From positions 42,609,111 to 42,673,110 of the forward strand of contig OY997593.1 in the NCBI GenBank assembly GCA_963921825.1: a stretch of DNA of 64,000 nt. Reading direction: 5' to 3'. The notes below the pieces were generated by a model. That model saw only the letters and a program-made list of their open reading frames with translations. It had not been told where the DNA came from and did not search any database. The stretch comes from Erodium maritimum. Its lineage: Eukaryota; Streptophyta; Magnoliopsida; Geraniales; Geraniaceae. Both the position numbers and the translations under genes were made by a program. Below, in pieces: positions 1-9,509 of the stretch. How positions within the stretch are numbered: the stretch's first letter is position 1; each line of letters begins with the position of its first letter.

Positions 1-1588
1 ATCATAGTTTGGAAACTTGTGGATCCACCAATTGGGACCTCTAGGTGTCGAGGAGGTGTGCGCTGTGTGGTGAGGGTTCATGTGATATGGTGGAGAGACC
101 CCCAAGTGGAGTGGGTTGCCCTTTCTCCAATGCAGCCCAATGAAAAAGGGCCTCATAGGCCCCGACAAGGTTTCTCTCTAGCCCTCGGCTAAATTATTTT
201 CATTCATCCCCACTCGTCCTCTCTGCTCTTTTTTCGAGGGAGGGGGGAAGAGATTGGTTGCTCTTGTGGCACTAGGAGAAGCTTTATATATTGTTCTGAA
301 GGACTGGTTGTGTCAAGGTTGACCCACCCCGGGTTAGACAAGATTGTGGACGTCATCAAACCCTCATCTGGCTCCCCTGGCTGATCAGGAGGACAGGTTG
401 GATTGGACGTTCCAACCGATGTGAACATCGTAGGTAGAATGGTGGACCTCAAGCGAGAACCCGAGTAGCGAGAAGAAGTAGGGATAGCGATTGGAAGTCC
501 ATCCTTCCATCTTACCTCATACCGGTCATCTTGACCTATCCCATGGTGTTGTGGTAGAGTAGAGCTCCTAGGCCGAATGATAATCGCGTCATGAGATCGA
601 AGCGGGATCCGAGAGGGTAACCATCCTCGATAACAATCTTGGAACAATGATCATGGGTGGTGGGTCTCCCACTCTAGGGAAGCGAGAGGGATGACCGGAA
701 GGTCGACCATCACCCTTGTCTCCTGTATCTACACAGTCGTGAAGGCTGAGATCGAAGAAAGCGAGAGGGCGGAGCTCCGGGCGTGGGTGCGTGCTGCTCT
801 GGCCGGTTCAAGGAGGACAGGAGGCCAAAGGTAGAATGCCGGAAGGCTAAACACCACCCATGTCTCCCGTATCTACACAACTGTGACGGCTGAGGTCACT
901 AGTTATAGAGGTCGTGGGCGAGGATCACGATACAAGGGATAGACGGTTGGAAAAGACTCCTGAAGGGTCCACCAACGGAAGAGGACCTAGGCCGAGCATC
1001 GGAAGGGATGGACCAAACGATGCGGTGAGCAAAGAGGATACAAACTCCTTTAAAAACCTACATCCACCAACCGTTTCTGTAAAACCCACTGACAGGACAA
1101 ACAACGAGACCCCAGGATGGAGGTGTGGTAGTCGTGTATAAAGGGATGCAGACGGTATGACAAAACAAGGATCGGAGGGAGGATGCGGTGGAACAACCAT
1201 TAGGACATACATAAGAGTAGAGTAGCTAAGATTTTCCCACTATTGGTTTGATGGAAAATGAACTTATGATCTAACATATGAATTTTTACCACCTTAATTT
1301 CCTTCTTTTATGCGTTTAGCTATTAATGATTTTTTTTTGACATAATCATAATCATCGATGATCCAATTTCACTATCATAATCCAACATTTTCATTCTACT
1401 AACTAGTTTTAAATTGATGAGTGAACATAGTGTTATTTTTGCTTTTTTTCTTCATTCCCCATGAACAAATTCGATTATGTTCAGTATCAATTTAGTATTG
1501 ATGAATAATAACCAAATCAAATAAAAAACTGTTTTGGCCTGCTGAATATGTATTGAAACATATCATGTAACCAAATAATATTCAGTAA
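1..1588. other. Unrecognised left flank, no supported gene
   Basis: No LTR, domain or RNA gene was recognised here. The longest open frame (204-647, minus, 147 codons) is proline/serine-rich, matches no family I know and has no supporting context, so it is not called as a gene. An imperfect direct repeat of about 64 bp links roughly 689-752 and 835-899; both copies contain 'tctacaca' and end near 'ggctgag'. From about 1200 the sequence becomes AT-rich, just before the MITE. The GC-richer part could be decayed transposon DNA, but I have no direct evidence for that. Confidence 0.4.
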
Positions 1589-1597
1589 TAACTATAG

Positions 1598-2976
1598 GGA
1601 GGTGAAATCGGCTACAAACCACTCTTAACCTAATAACCGTGAGAACCAATCCTAGTCACACGCATCTAAGATCTAACATTCACCATGATGCCACATCATC
1701 ACCTCAATTTTATCCAAATTCACGCCACTTTCATCATTTCTCACACAAGAAAGGACATAATTGTAATAGCATGGTGCCATGTGTACAAGTTTCTATTTTT
1801 TTTCTTCACCAATTCACTAATTTAATATTTCCCGATTCGTTTGAACTCCGATTAGCTTCAAACTTGCGGCAATATTTTTATTTTTTCAAGGGCTTTAAAT
1901 CAAGATCAATCATGAATATATTTTGAAGCACGAAAATAAAAAAGGTATATCAGGGTGATAAAAATAATGTTGAGTGTTGATAAATCTTCACTAATAAATG
2001 TTTTATATCGGAGGTATCAAACTAGTGCTAAATGTTGATAAAAACATGTACTGAGGTGATATAAAACAAATAATGAGGTGATAAAAACCATGTTCAATTT
2101 TGATAATAAGTGTGATAAACTAGAGTTTAGCGTTGATAAAAAAACATGTGATGGAGTGATAAAAACACATGTAATTTAATGATAAACATAGTGTTTAGTG
2201 TTGATAAACTAGTGTTCATAAAAACACGTGATGAGGTGATAAAAATCATGTTCGGTTTTGGAAAATGAGGTAATAAAACTAGTGTTCAGCGTCGATAAAA
2301 CTAGTGTAAAGTGTTGATAAAACCAATGTAAAGTGTTGATAAAATCAATGTAAAGTGTTGATAAAAATTACCCAAATATAATTTTTTTTAAATCAGCCCC
2401 GAAATAATTCTTTTCTTCGTGCTTTAAAAAAAACGTGTGATGGGGGTTATAAAACACAAGTAATTTAATGATAAACCTAGTGTTTGGTGTTGATAAAACT
2501 AGTGTTTATAAAAAGCATGTGATGATGTGATAAAATCATGATCAGTTTTGGAAATGAGGTGATAAAACCAGTGTAAAAGTGTTGATAAAACCATAGCAAA
2601 GTGTTGATAAAAATTACCGATATTTAATTTTTTTTTTTGAAAAAATCAGCCCCGCAATAAATAAAAAATTCGTGCTTCAAAATATATTCATGAGTGATCT
2701 TGATAGAAAGCCCTTGAAAAAAAAACCAATGGCGCAAGTTTGAAGCCAATCAGAGTTCAAACGAAGCGGAAAAAATTAAATTAGTGAATTGATAAAAAAG
2801 TAATAATATGATAGTTTTACTAAAAAGTTCTTTCTACTTACTAAAAAGTTCTGTTTTTTTTTTGCAGTCAACAACTCAATTGGATCTCATCCTTCCATTC
2901 TTAAAATCAATGGCTTAAATCGATTCTCACGGTACTTAGTTTGAGACATGGTTTGGTTTGTATTAGATTTCTCCCC
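1598..2976. mobile_element. Mutator-like MITE with long inverted-repeat arms
   Basis: The ends are inverted repeats: the left end begins ggaggtgaaatc and the right end, reverse-complemented, begins ggggagaaatc; both continue into a 'tacaaacc' block and a 'ccgtgagaa' block. Deeper in, about 125 bp at 1810-1935 pairs strongly with 2670-2795 reversed. The flanks are TAACTATAG (1589-1597) and TAACTATGG (2977-2985), a 9-bp duplication with one mismatch, which is the size made by Mutator-superfamily transposases. There is no transposase ORF, so the element is non-autonomous. The exact terminal base is uncertain by one or two positions. Confidence 0.68.
1936..2667. repeat. Degenerate tandem repeats in the MITE centre
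   Basis: Between the MITE arms, short units built around 'gttgataaaa' with 'ctagtgt' or 'ccatgt' spacers recur more than fifteen times. A larger direct duplication sits on top: roughly 2164-2430 and 2453-2683 share the same order of units, each ending in a 'cagccccg' block followed by 'ttcgtgctt'. That last block is a partial third copy of the inner edge of the inverted-repeat arm. The segment is AT-rich and non-coding. Confidence 0.7.
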
Positions 2977-2985
2977 TAACTATGG

Positions 2986-4325
2986 GTAACTATTCGTTTT
3001 TTCTGCATGGGAGGGAAATTACATAATCCACTGACAGAATAAAAGTTGGTTACTGATTACGAAATTAGGCAAGAAAAACCACGTCGCTGTCCCCACAAGC
3101 ACAAGTACGTGCAGTAACTTTTAAATCGATTGACTGACCTGACCAATTCAATGCGGTTGTGAAAGTATGATGTCAAACACCTTAATTCAACAGTAGACAC
3201 AAAACGGCCAAGTAAATTTGCATGGCCAGCAAATATTCGAACACAGATATCATATATGTGGTATGTCACAATGGAGGCTGACATACAAACTAATAGATAC
3301 ATCAACCACAAATTAATGACCAATCGATCCAAAGTTCATACATGGCACAGCTGTTGAAGAGGATAATTTAGGAAATGAAGGCCTAGATGGACTTCCAGCC
3401 AGGATCCACCATGAACAAATTGTGCACTCCTCAGCATCCAAGCAAATTTCTCTCTTGACTCAAACACCTATTTAGATTATTGTGTCATTACATGGAAAAA
3501 CGATGTATCAAGAAGAACGACATTAATAATAGAAGTGACATTCCATATAAGATGCATATTTGGTAAGCATGGCAAAGAACCCGGATATAATAACATAACC
3601 ATCAATACAGAATCTCGGAATAAATATCTCATCTGCCACAACGGGTCAGCAAAGAACACCACATATTTTTTATGCATCTGTTGCAAAACAAGTAACCTGT
3701 GATGTCACTTATGTAGCCACTAACAACCAAATATTTCATTTAACATATGATTCCAAAAATATAGATAGGCACTCATCAAAATTCAAACACATAAACAAGA
3801 TAGGCACAACACTAGAGTCACTCCATAGAAATATGCCTAGACACTTCGGCTAACAAAGCACTAATATGTCTGTGTGTGTACATTTCAGGTTACAAACTCA
3901 AAGAAAACATGAATGCTGTCAACGACTTCGTGCCCAGTGTTGCAGAGTTGTTTTACTTTTCATGTGTATGTTAGAATGCTCATTTACATTATACATGTGA
4001 GATGCGCAATGCCACATTAAACTTTCTGTAAGAAACAAAAGCAGTACACACAGATTGCAAAACAAATACTACAACAACAGTCATCGTAAAAATTGCTTGT
4101 TTTAGAGAAAATGTAAATTATATTTCCTTGCAGTGATGCATAACATTTTCAACAAGTTCAGTCTGTACAGGTGATGTAAATTAAATAAAACTCATACTAG
4201 AACCCAGCATTTACGAAGTTGGGAGTTCAGGTTACGAATTAAGAAAAAATATATGAGAACAAAGGTCACATTTTGGATTGTTCGTGCTAATTACCACTAT
4301 GCTCCACCCAACAAACCATATGGTG
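2986..4325. other. Unrecognised AT-rich DNA
   Basis: About 1.3 kb between the MITE and the LINE. All open frames are short and dispersed, with no recognisable domain, terminal repeat or RNA gene. It may be one of the few stretches of pre-insertion sequence in the window, such as intergenic or intron DNA, but nothing in it decides this. Confidence 0.4.
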
Positions 4326-4341
4326 CAAAAGAATTACATTT

Positions 4342-6577
4342 TTTTTTTTGATAGATGATGTTTTTGTTTTATTGAAACTTTTTGCCCCAAGACGGGGAAA
4401 AAGAGGGGACCGCATAAAGCTATCCCAAATAACCTTCAAAAGAAACTCCACCACAAACGGTGAGAGAATCTTGCTAAGATAAAAACAAAGCTGGGGAACA
4501 AAAGCCAAATACAAAGAAAACTAGTCGATAGAAGGAGGAACATCTTCCTTAGACTCTATCTGCAGCAAAGTCCCTGTAGTCACAAAATGTCTCTAAGCTT
4601 CATTTTTACGCTGAGACTGGAGCTTCTGAGTTTCACTCATACAAAGTGAACGAGTCGTCACTCGGAAAGGCTGTTGGGTTTTCTTTTTTCTTTTCCCTTT
4701 AACCTTCTGTATTTTTTCTGGCGACCAAACTGGAAAGTCTTGTCGAACCTTGACAACGGGTTAAGGGAGGAAGACGCTAAAACCCGAGAGTTCGATTTGG
4801 GGGGAAATTTCTTCACCAAATCGGAACACGATGCAAGAGGGTGGACAAAAGTTGCATGAGAGGGCCCAATGTCAGGTGACCCAGCCGTGCGTTCCTCACA
4901 AGAGGGAACATCTGCAGCTTCAAGCCCATCCGAACAAGGTGCCACGATATCATCCAAACGAGAGTCTGTGTGATGCGATAACAAACCAGCAATCTCGAGA
5001 TCGGTTTTGGTTGAATCACGAGAATCGCTCTTCAGGCCCGCAACAATTGATTCCGAAATCGCCTCTCGGCCTTGAGTCACTGCTGGTGACGCCGGAGTTG
5101 AGGGCGACGGACAAAGATCGCTGCTCCGCAAGTTTCTGGCAACCAGCATTGGCTGCATATCAGCAACGGCGACATCTGACTGTTTTGGGTTAATTTGCCG
5201 CTTGAATCTGTCGAAAATGGTCTTTAAAGGAACTGAACCAGCGTCCTTTTTTTGCACAGAATGACCATTATGGACAGAGGACTTACCAGTCCGGGCAAGC
5301 GAAACAATTAGCTTATGGCCATTATAACTGAAGTCGTTGAAGGTATCAATCACCTTCAAGGCAGCCTCCTTCGATCTGAATTTGACGAATCCAAAGAGAA
5401 AGCCTCTTTTGTTTCGCCTCTTACGGACAATGGCGGAAACTACCTCGCTGTAAGTCTCCATCGAATTCCTTACCCACTCCATGGTTGTACCAACTAGGAG
5501 ATTGCAAACGTAAACCTCTGTCCCCTGAGTGGACGCTTTCTGCACCCACTTCTTTGTCGGAACGGAACCCTCTTGACGAGGCTCGACCGCAGTCGCAACT
5601 GGATCAGAACCAACTTCACATTTCCCTGCAACTGATGTCTGCACAACCCTCTTTCTCCTCTTCCTTTCTTTTTGTTTGGCCGGAACTCCATCATCCGTAG
5701 CTTTGACGGGGCCTTCAACACCTTGATAACCCCAGCTTGCCTTGGCTGTGGCCGAACGAGCAGAGCCAGAGCTAACCTTTGTATCCTTAGATGTTTGATT
5801 GGATCGAGAAATAGTGTTGCAGTAAACCTTGTAGCTCTTTAGCAGATCCGAACAAAAAGAAGAAAATGGAGCTGGTCTCATCTCGCTGCACGGTGTTGCA
5901 ACAGTCCTTCTAACCTGAAAATTGAACCAAAGACTGCGACCGGGACTCGGTGACGACACAAAATCCGGCCTCATCTGAAACAAACACAAAAGAAGGTGAA
6001 GTTCCTGATCTGAACGGAGAAGAGGAAACCTGGCTGGTCTTGATGCCCTGCCTCGCTCGGCTCCACCCCCTGAGAGTCGACGACGACTCTACTTTGCCAA
6101 CGAGGAACCTCTCTCCGGCGAAAACGAATCTCAGCGGCTCCGTTTCAACTCCGGCTGCTACCGACGAAGGAGACGGTGTGCCGACTCTTCAGCGGCTCCG
6201 TCTTCGACTCCGGCTGCGATCGCGAAGGTGTGCCGAGAACGAATCGCAAAGGGGGAACGCAGCGGCTCCTCTGATCAGCAATAGACGGAACACGACCCTG
6301 CTACAAAACCCAGCTTTGTGCCACGGACGGGGACGGGACCTTCGCCTAACCAATCGACAGACCAGAGACGGGAATCACCAGGGACGCACGCTCACCGGCT
6401 TTCCGAGTCGAAACTCCGATCTTCTGGCCCACACGCGAGGACTGGCGGCGGCTGCGTAATAGGTCAGAGGAGACCTAAGAGTCGCGCGCGTGGGGAGCGC
6501 GTTCTCTCTAATTGCCCGTCTCTCCACTTAGTCAGGTTTTTGCTAGCAGAGGCTCATACAGATGATCGAAAGCTCGA
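4342..6577 (-). mobile_element. LINE retrotransposon with ORF1 only
   Basis: A minus-strand retroelement bounded by a perfect 16-bp target-site duplication (caaaagaattacattt, at 4326-4341 and 6578-6593). Its 3' end is at the left: on the minus strand 'aataaaac' and 'ctatca' are followed by a run of about 10 A. The 5' part (about 6000-6577) is GC-rich leader, followed by one long ORF1 (5989 down to 4658) and a short 3' UTR. There is no endonuclease or reverse transcriptase frame, so ORF2 is entirely missing although both ends are present. It is an internally deleted or ORF1-only LINE moved in trans. The clean TSD and intact ORF suggest a fairly recent insertion. A retrocopy of a host RRM gene is the alternative. 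Confidence 0.8.
4658..5989 (-). CDS. LINE ORF1 protein with RRM domain
   Basis: 443 codons, uninterrupted. An RNA-recognition motif lies at about residues 158-233, with RNP2-like VYVCNL (159-164) and RNP1-like GFLFGFVKF (196-204); both aromatic positions of RNP1 are kept. A basic stretch (about 106-114, KQKERKRRK) precedes it, and the C-terminus is also lysine/arginine-rich. The middle and C-terminal parts are serine/aspartate-rich and look disordered. In plant L1-type LINEs, ORF1 proteins of this kind bind the element RNA to form the particle used for retrotransposition; this role is inferred from the family. The start is the first ATG of the frame; a nearby ATG at residue 6 is possible. The gene lies within a poly(A)-tailed, TSD-flanked unit, which argues against a resident host gene. 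No ORF2 follows. Confidence 0.72.
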   Translation of the reverse strand: MCLFQMRPDFVSSPSPGRSLWFNFQVRRTVATPCSEMRPAPFSSFCSDLLKSYKVYCNTISRSNQTSKDTKVSSGSARSATAKASWGYQGVEGPVKATDDGVPAKQKERKRRKRVVQTSVAGKCEVGSDPVATAVEPRQEGSVPTKKWVQKASTQGTEVYVCNLLVGTTMEWVRNSMETYSEVVSAIVRKRRNKRGFLFGFVKFRSKEAALKVIDTFNDFSYNGHKLIVSLARTGKSSVHNGHSVQKKDAGSVPLKTIFDRFKRQINPKQSDVAVADMQPMLVARNLRSSDLCPSPSTPASPAVTQGREAISESIVAGLKSDSRDSTKTDLEIAGLLSHHTDSRLDDIVAPCSDGLEAADVPSCEERTAGSPDIGPSHATFVHPLASCSDLVKKFPPKSNSRVLASSSLNPLSRFDKTFQFGRQKKYRRLKGKEKRKPNSLSE

Positions 6578-6593
6578 CAAAAGAATTACATTT

Positions 6594-7051
6594 ACTTCAA
6601 ACTAATAAATTCTAAAACTATCGCCAAATCATTTCCAGTCCCAAGTAGTCAAACTTCCATGTCAAAATCTTGGATTGTTTAAAACGTCAAACATATCTGG
6701 AATAGCACGGCAGTACCAACAAAGCCTTTCTATAAGAAGAAGAAATTTTTTTTTGATCGACAAAGCATATTTAAATTAAACCTCTCACGAGGAAGAGGTT
6801 TAGAGAAACGGTAAAAGCACAATCAACAATTCACCATCAAACTATAATTGTGAAGATGAGAACTTTCCCTTTGGAGAAACTTAAAGATATCAGTGGATAG
6901 GATGGAGTAGAGGTGTAAAATACGAGCTGAAGATCCTAATGTATTTTGCTTAAGTATTCATGTAGGCGACCGCAATATTGTAAAGGAAATGGCTTGGTTG
7001 TTTTTGTTTAGAATCTTTAGATAAAACAAAATGGGTTTCTAATATCGTCTG
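6594..7051. other. Short spacer between LINE and Ty3 element A
   Basis: About 460 bp with no gene. The only recognisable part is a LINE 3'-end fragment at 6746-6800, listed separately. The last bases (7052-7056, CTTAC) are the target-site duplication of element A. Confidence 0.5.
6746..6800 (-). mobile_element. Fragment of a LINE 3' end
   Basis: Read on the minus strand, this ends 'gaggtttaatttaaat', 'atgctttg', 'gatc' and a run of 9 A. It closely resembles the 3' terminus of the LINE-derived element that ends at 52265, which has the same order of blocks. Only the 3' tail is recognised; the 5' boundary and a TSD were not found, so the extent is approximate. Confidence 0.55.
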
Positions 7052-7056
7052 CTTAC

Positions 7057-9275
7057 TGATGAGGACATCGAAGCTATTAGCAACATTCCTATTATGCGAC
7101 TAGCACCGGACGTCGAAGCTATCAGTACTTTATCCGAGCCTGAAGAAGAAGCTATCAGCAACATTCCTATTATGCGATCAGTACCAAGGACAAGATCAGG
7201 AACTAAAGCATTACATGAAGAATTCAACAAGAAAGTGGAGAATTTAATAGAGCATGGGGAACTCCAAGAAGACGTGATCACCAAGGCAAATCAAGAAGGC
7301 ATTCAAGAACAATTAAAGACTTCAACAAATCTGTTTTTGCCTCTACTTCAAGGAATTAATGAAGCCAACTTATTCATCATTTCCAAAGGAGATTCAGCCC
7401 CTCAAACCACTCAAGAACATTAAATAGCCAAGGTATGCATTTAAATTCAGATTATTAATGAGTTACTTTTGTTGTTTGGCAGATTCCAAGCATTTAGTTT
7501 ATCAATAAAAAACTAGCTCTCTCTTAAAAACTTCTGTCTAGAAACCTCCCGCCGCGCACTTCCCAACCTCGCCTTCCTGCTTCTTCTTCGGCGGTGGCCA
7601 CCGTGGCTTCGGCCATAGGAGCCACCGTCGTTCTCTTTCCCTTTTGCCTGCTTCTCTCCTCTTCCCTTCGCCACCTGCTTTTCTCCTCCCCTTTTATCGT
7701 TTCTCGTCGTCTATCTTCGGGAATCCTTCATATCTACTCCTTCTGGACTTAGATCGTCCCTCTCATGAAGCTCCGGTGAACTCTGGTTCATGGGCTACGG
7801 TGGGGAGTTGCTCGAGGAGCCCCAGCATCGTTTCTGTGCCGGTTGGTTCAGATCTGGTCCCTCCGACTCAGATCTGGCCATCTCTTACCTCAGGTGGTAT
7901 TGGCCCCAGATTGGTTCTCCATGGTGGCCTCGGGAGTGGAGTGGGAATCAGTCTTTGTTTGCGGTGAGGAGAGGTGTGGAGGAGTTCCAGATCTGGCGAC
8001 TCTCTACCTTCCTACCGGCGCATGGTCTCGTCGTTAGTTTGCGACCAGTTTCGGGTCATGATTTCCAGCAGCTCGTCTGTTTCTTTGCTTCCCCTGGTGC
8101 GCCTCGACACAGTTCCGAGGTGGGACATCTCTTCATCCTTCAGGGATGATGGTAGCGGCTCTTCTTCGAGGGTCGTAGTCCGGGCTTCAGTGGCTGGATC
8201 TCTCCCTCCTCCAAGCCGCTCACTTGGGCAGCCGTGGGTTTCGACTTCGGCGGTTCATCTCTTCAGTCTTCTCGGTCCTGGCCGCTGATGAGTTCGAGGG
8301 CTCCTCCTCCGTCTATCAGGTAACTCTCCCTCTCTCTCTGTCTCGTGTTGACTCGTTTTCTTCCCCTCCTCAACCATAGGTGGTGGTTGAGGCCTCACGA
8401 CTTGGCGTTGGCCGTCGTGAGGAGTTTGGCGATGAGCCCAATTTGAAGAAACAGTCAATCTCGAGCAAGGGATTGAAGGAGCTCTGATAGTTCGGGGGTT
8501 GGGGGTGGGTACTTTGCTGGCTGCGTTCTCTGGCTGTGGGGGATTTGCTAGATTGGGCTTCTGGAGGTTGGTTGCTGGTGGTGTTTTCTTTTTGTCTTTG
8601 TTTTTAAGTTAGTGTTGTTATTTTTTAAGTTTCTGTTGACCCTAGTTGGGCTTTAGTTGTTCTTCAAGGTAGCAATTCTGGGTTTGTTTAGACCTTCTAC
8701 TGAATGTTTTCTTCATGTTTCTGAATCTGGGTTTTAAGACATGTACACCCATTGTTGGGGTTGTTTGGTTATGAGGTACCGGTGTGGTATACTCTGGTTG
8801 TAATGGAGGGTTTATTCCCTTGGGTCTGTTTTCGTTTTGAAAACTTTCTCTATCAATAATACATTTGCTGATAAAAAAAGAGTCATTTAACATTGATTAA
8901 GTCAAATGTAATCAATTTTCGACCCTTGAAGGTCACTTGCTGCTGGACTATTTAATAAAGTCCCTTCTCAACATGTATTATCCAAGTTTTATGAAATAAA
9001 AATTCGAGTTTTCTTCTGGGAAGAACTTATCACATTCAACCTTCTTGTGTGCGAAGCCTTGAAGTTGTTTGTTCGACTTATCACAGACTTTCCATAATCT
9101 GTGTGGCGTCATTCAATCCACCATCTATCCTCCTAGTTACTTCGATTCTTCAAAGAGTGATGTACGGCCAGTTGAAGCAATCTCCATCATCGACTCCATC
9201 TTCATCCATTGGAACATTAGAAAGTGTTGTACAACCAGCTAAGGTTTTCCATCCTACCACCACGTTCCTGTATCA
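7057..9275 (+). repeat. 5' LTR of element A, split by a LINE-derived insert
   Basis: Matches the 845-bp 3' LTR at 37211-38055 once the insert 7506-8879 is removed. It starts TGATGAGGACATC directly after the CTTAC duplication and ends GTATCA, two bases before the primer site. The first part (7094-7423) is a copy of the end of the pol frame, because in this family the 3' end of pol lies inside the LTR; here, upstream of gag, it is not expected to be translated as part of pol. Confidence 0.9.
7506..8879 (+). mobile_element. LINE-derived non-autonomous element in the LTR of A
   Basis: 1,374 bp with no counterpart in the 3' LTR of element A, where the uninterrupted site reads 'tttatcaagagtcattt' (about 37652-37668). 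The 3' end is LINE-like ('tatcaataat', 'ttgctgat' and seven A) and shares 'ttgctgataaaaaa' with the LINE ending at 52265. The 5' part is rich in C and T (about 7550-7720), like a plant LINE leader. There is no RRM, endonuclease or reverse transcriptase frame; the open frames at 7640-8290 are short and overlapping. Comparison with the empty site shows no more than two bases of target duplication, which is unusual for target-primed insertion. Confidence 0.7.
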
Positions 9276-9277
9276 TC

Positions 9278-9288
9278 TGATATCAGAG
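9278..9288 (+). promoter_or_regulatory. Primer binding site of element A
   Basis: TGATATCAGAG, two bases after the 5' LTR. It matches the usual complement of the plant initiator tRNA-Met 3' end (TGGTATCAGAG) with one mismatch, and would prime minus-strand cDNA. Confidence 0.75.
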
Positions 9289-9509
9289 ATAAACGCTCCA
9301 AATCAGGTTTTATCTATCCTTATTTTATTAATTTCGTTTTTATCATTTGCTGCTGTTATAGTTTCAAAAAAAAAAAGTTTTGAATAGAACTCAAATCTGT
9401 CCAGATTTGTTTTCTGAGTTTGTTGTTTCATCATTTCAAGTTCAGTACCTTTTCAACTTCCTTTGCACTTGATTTGTTTGTTTGTGAGAAAACATCAAAT
9501 TTTAGGACT

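Noticed and set aside
204-647. 147-codon minus-strand frame as a gene
   Set aside because: No recognisable family, no promoter or neighbour support, and biased composition. Left as unrecognised sequence.
4658-5989. Resident host gene for an RRM protein
   Set aside because: It is intronless and lies between a poly(A) tract and GC-rich leader within a perfect 16-bp target duplication, so it is part of a retroposed unit. A retrocopy origin remains possible.
7644-8288. Overlapping Ser/Pro-rich frames as a LINE ORF1
   Set aside because: Four short frames overlap in different phases with no RRM or zinc knuckle; they reflect CT-rich leader sequence.
9049-9387. 112-codon frame across the LTR/leader border of A
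   Set aside because: It spans the LTR end and primer site, lacks any domain, and the counterpart in the 3' LTR (37829-38080) diverges after the LTR end.
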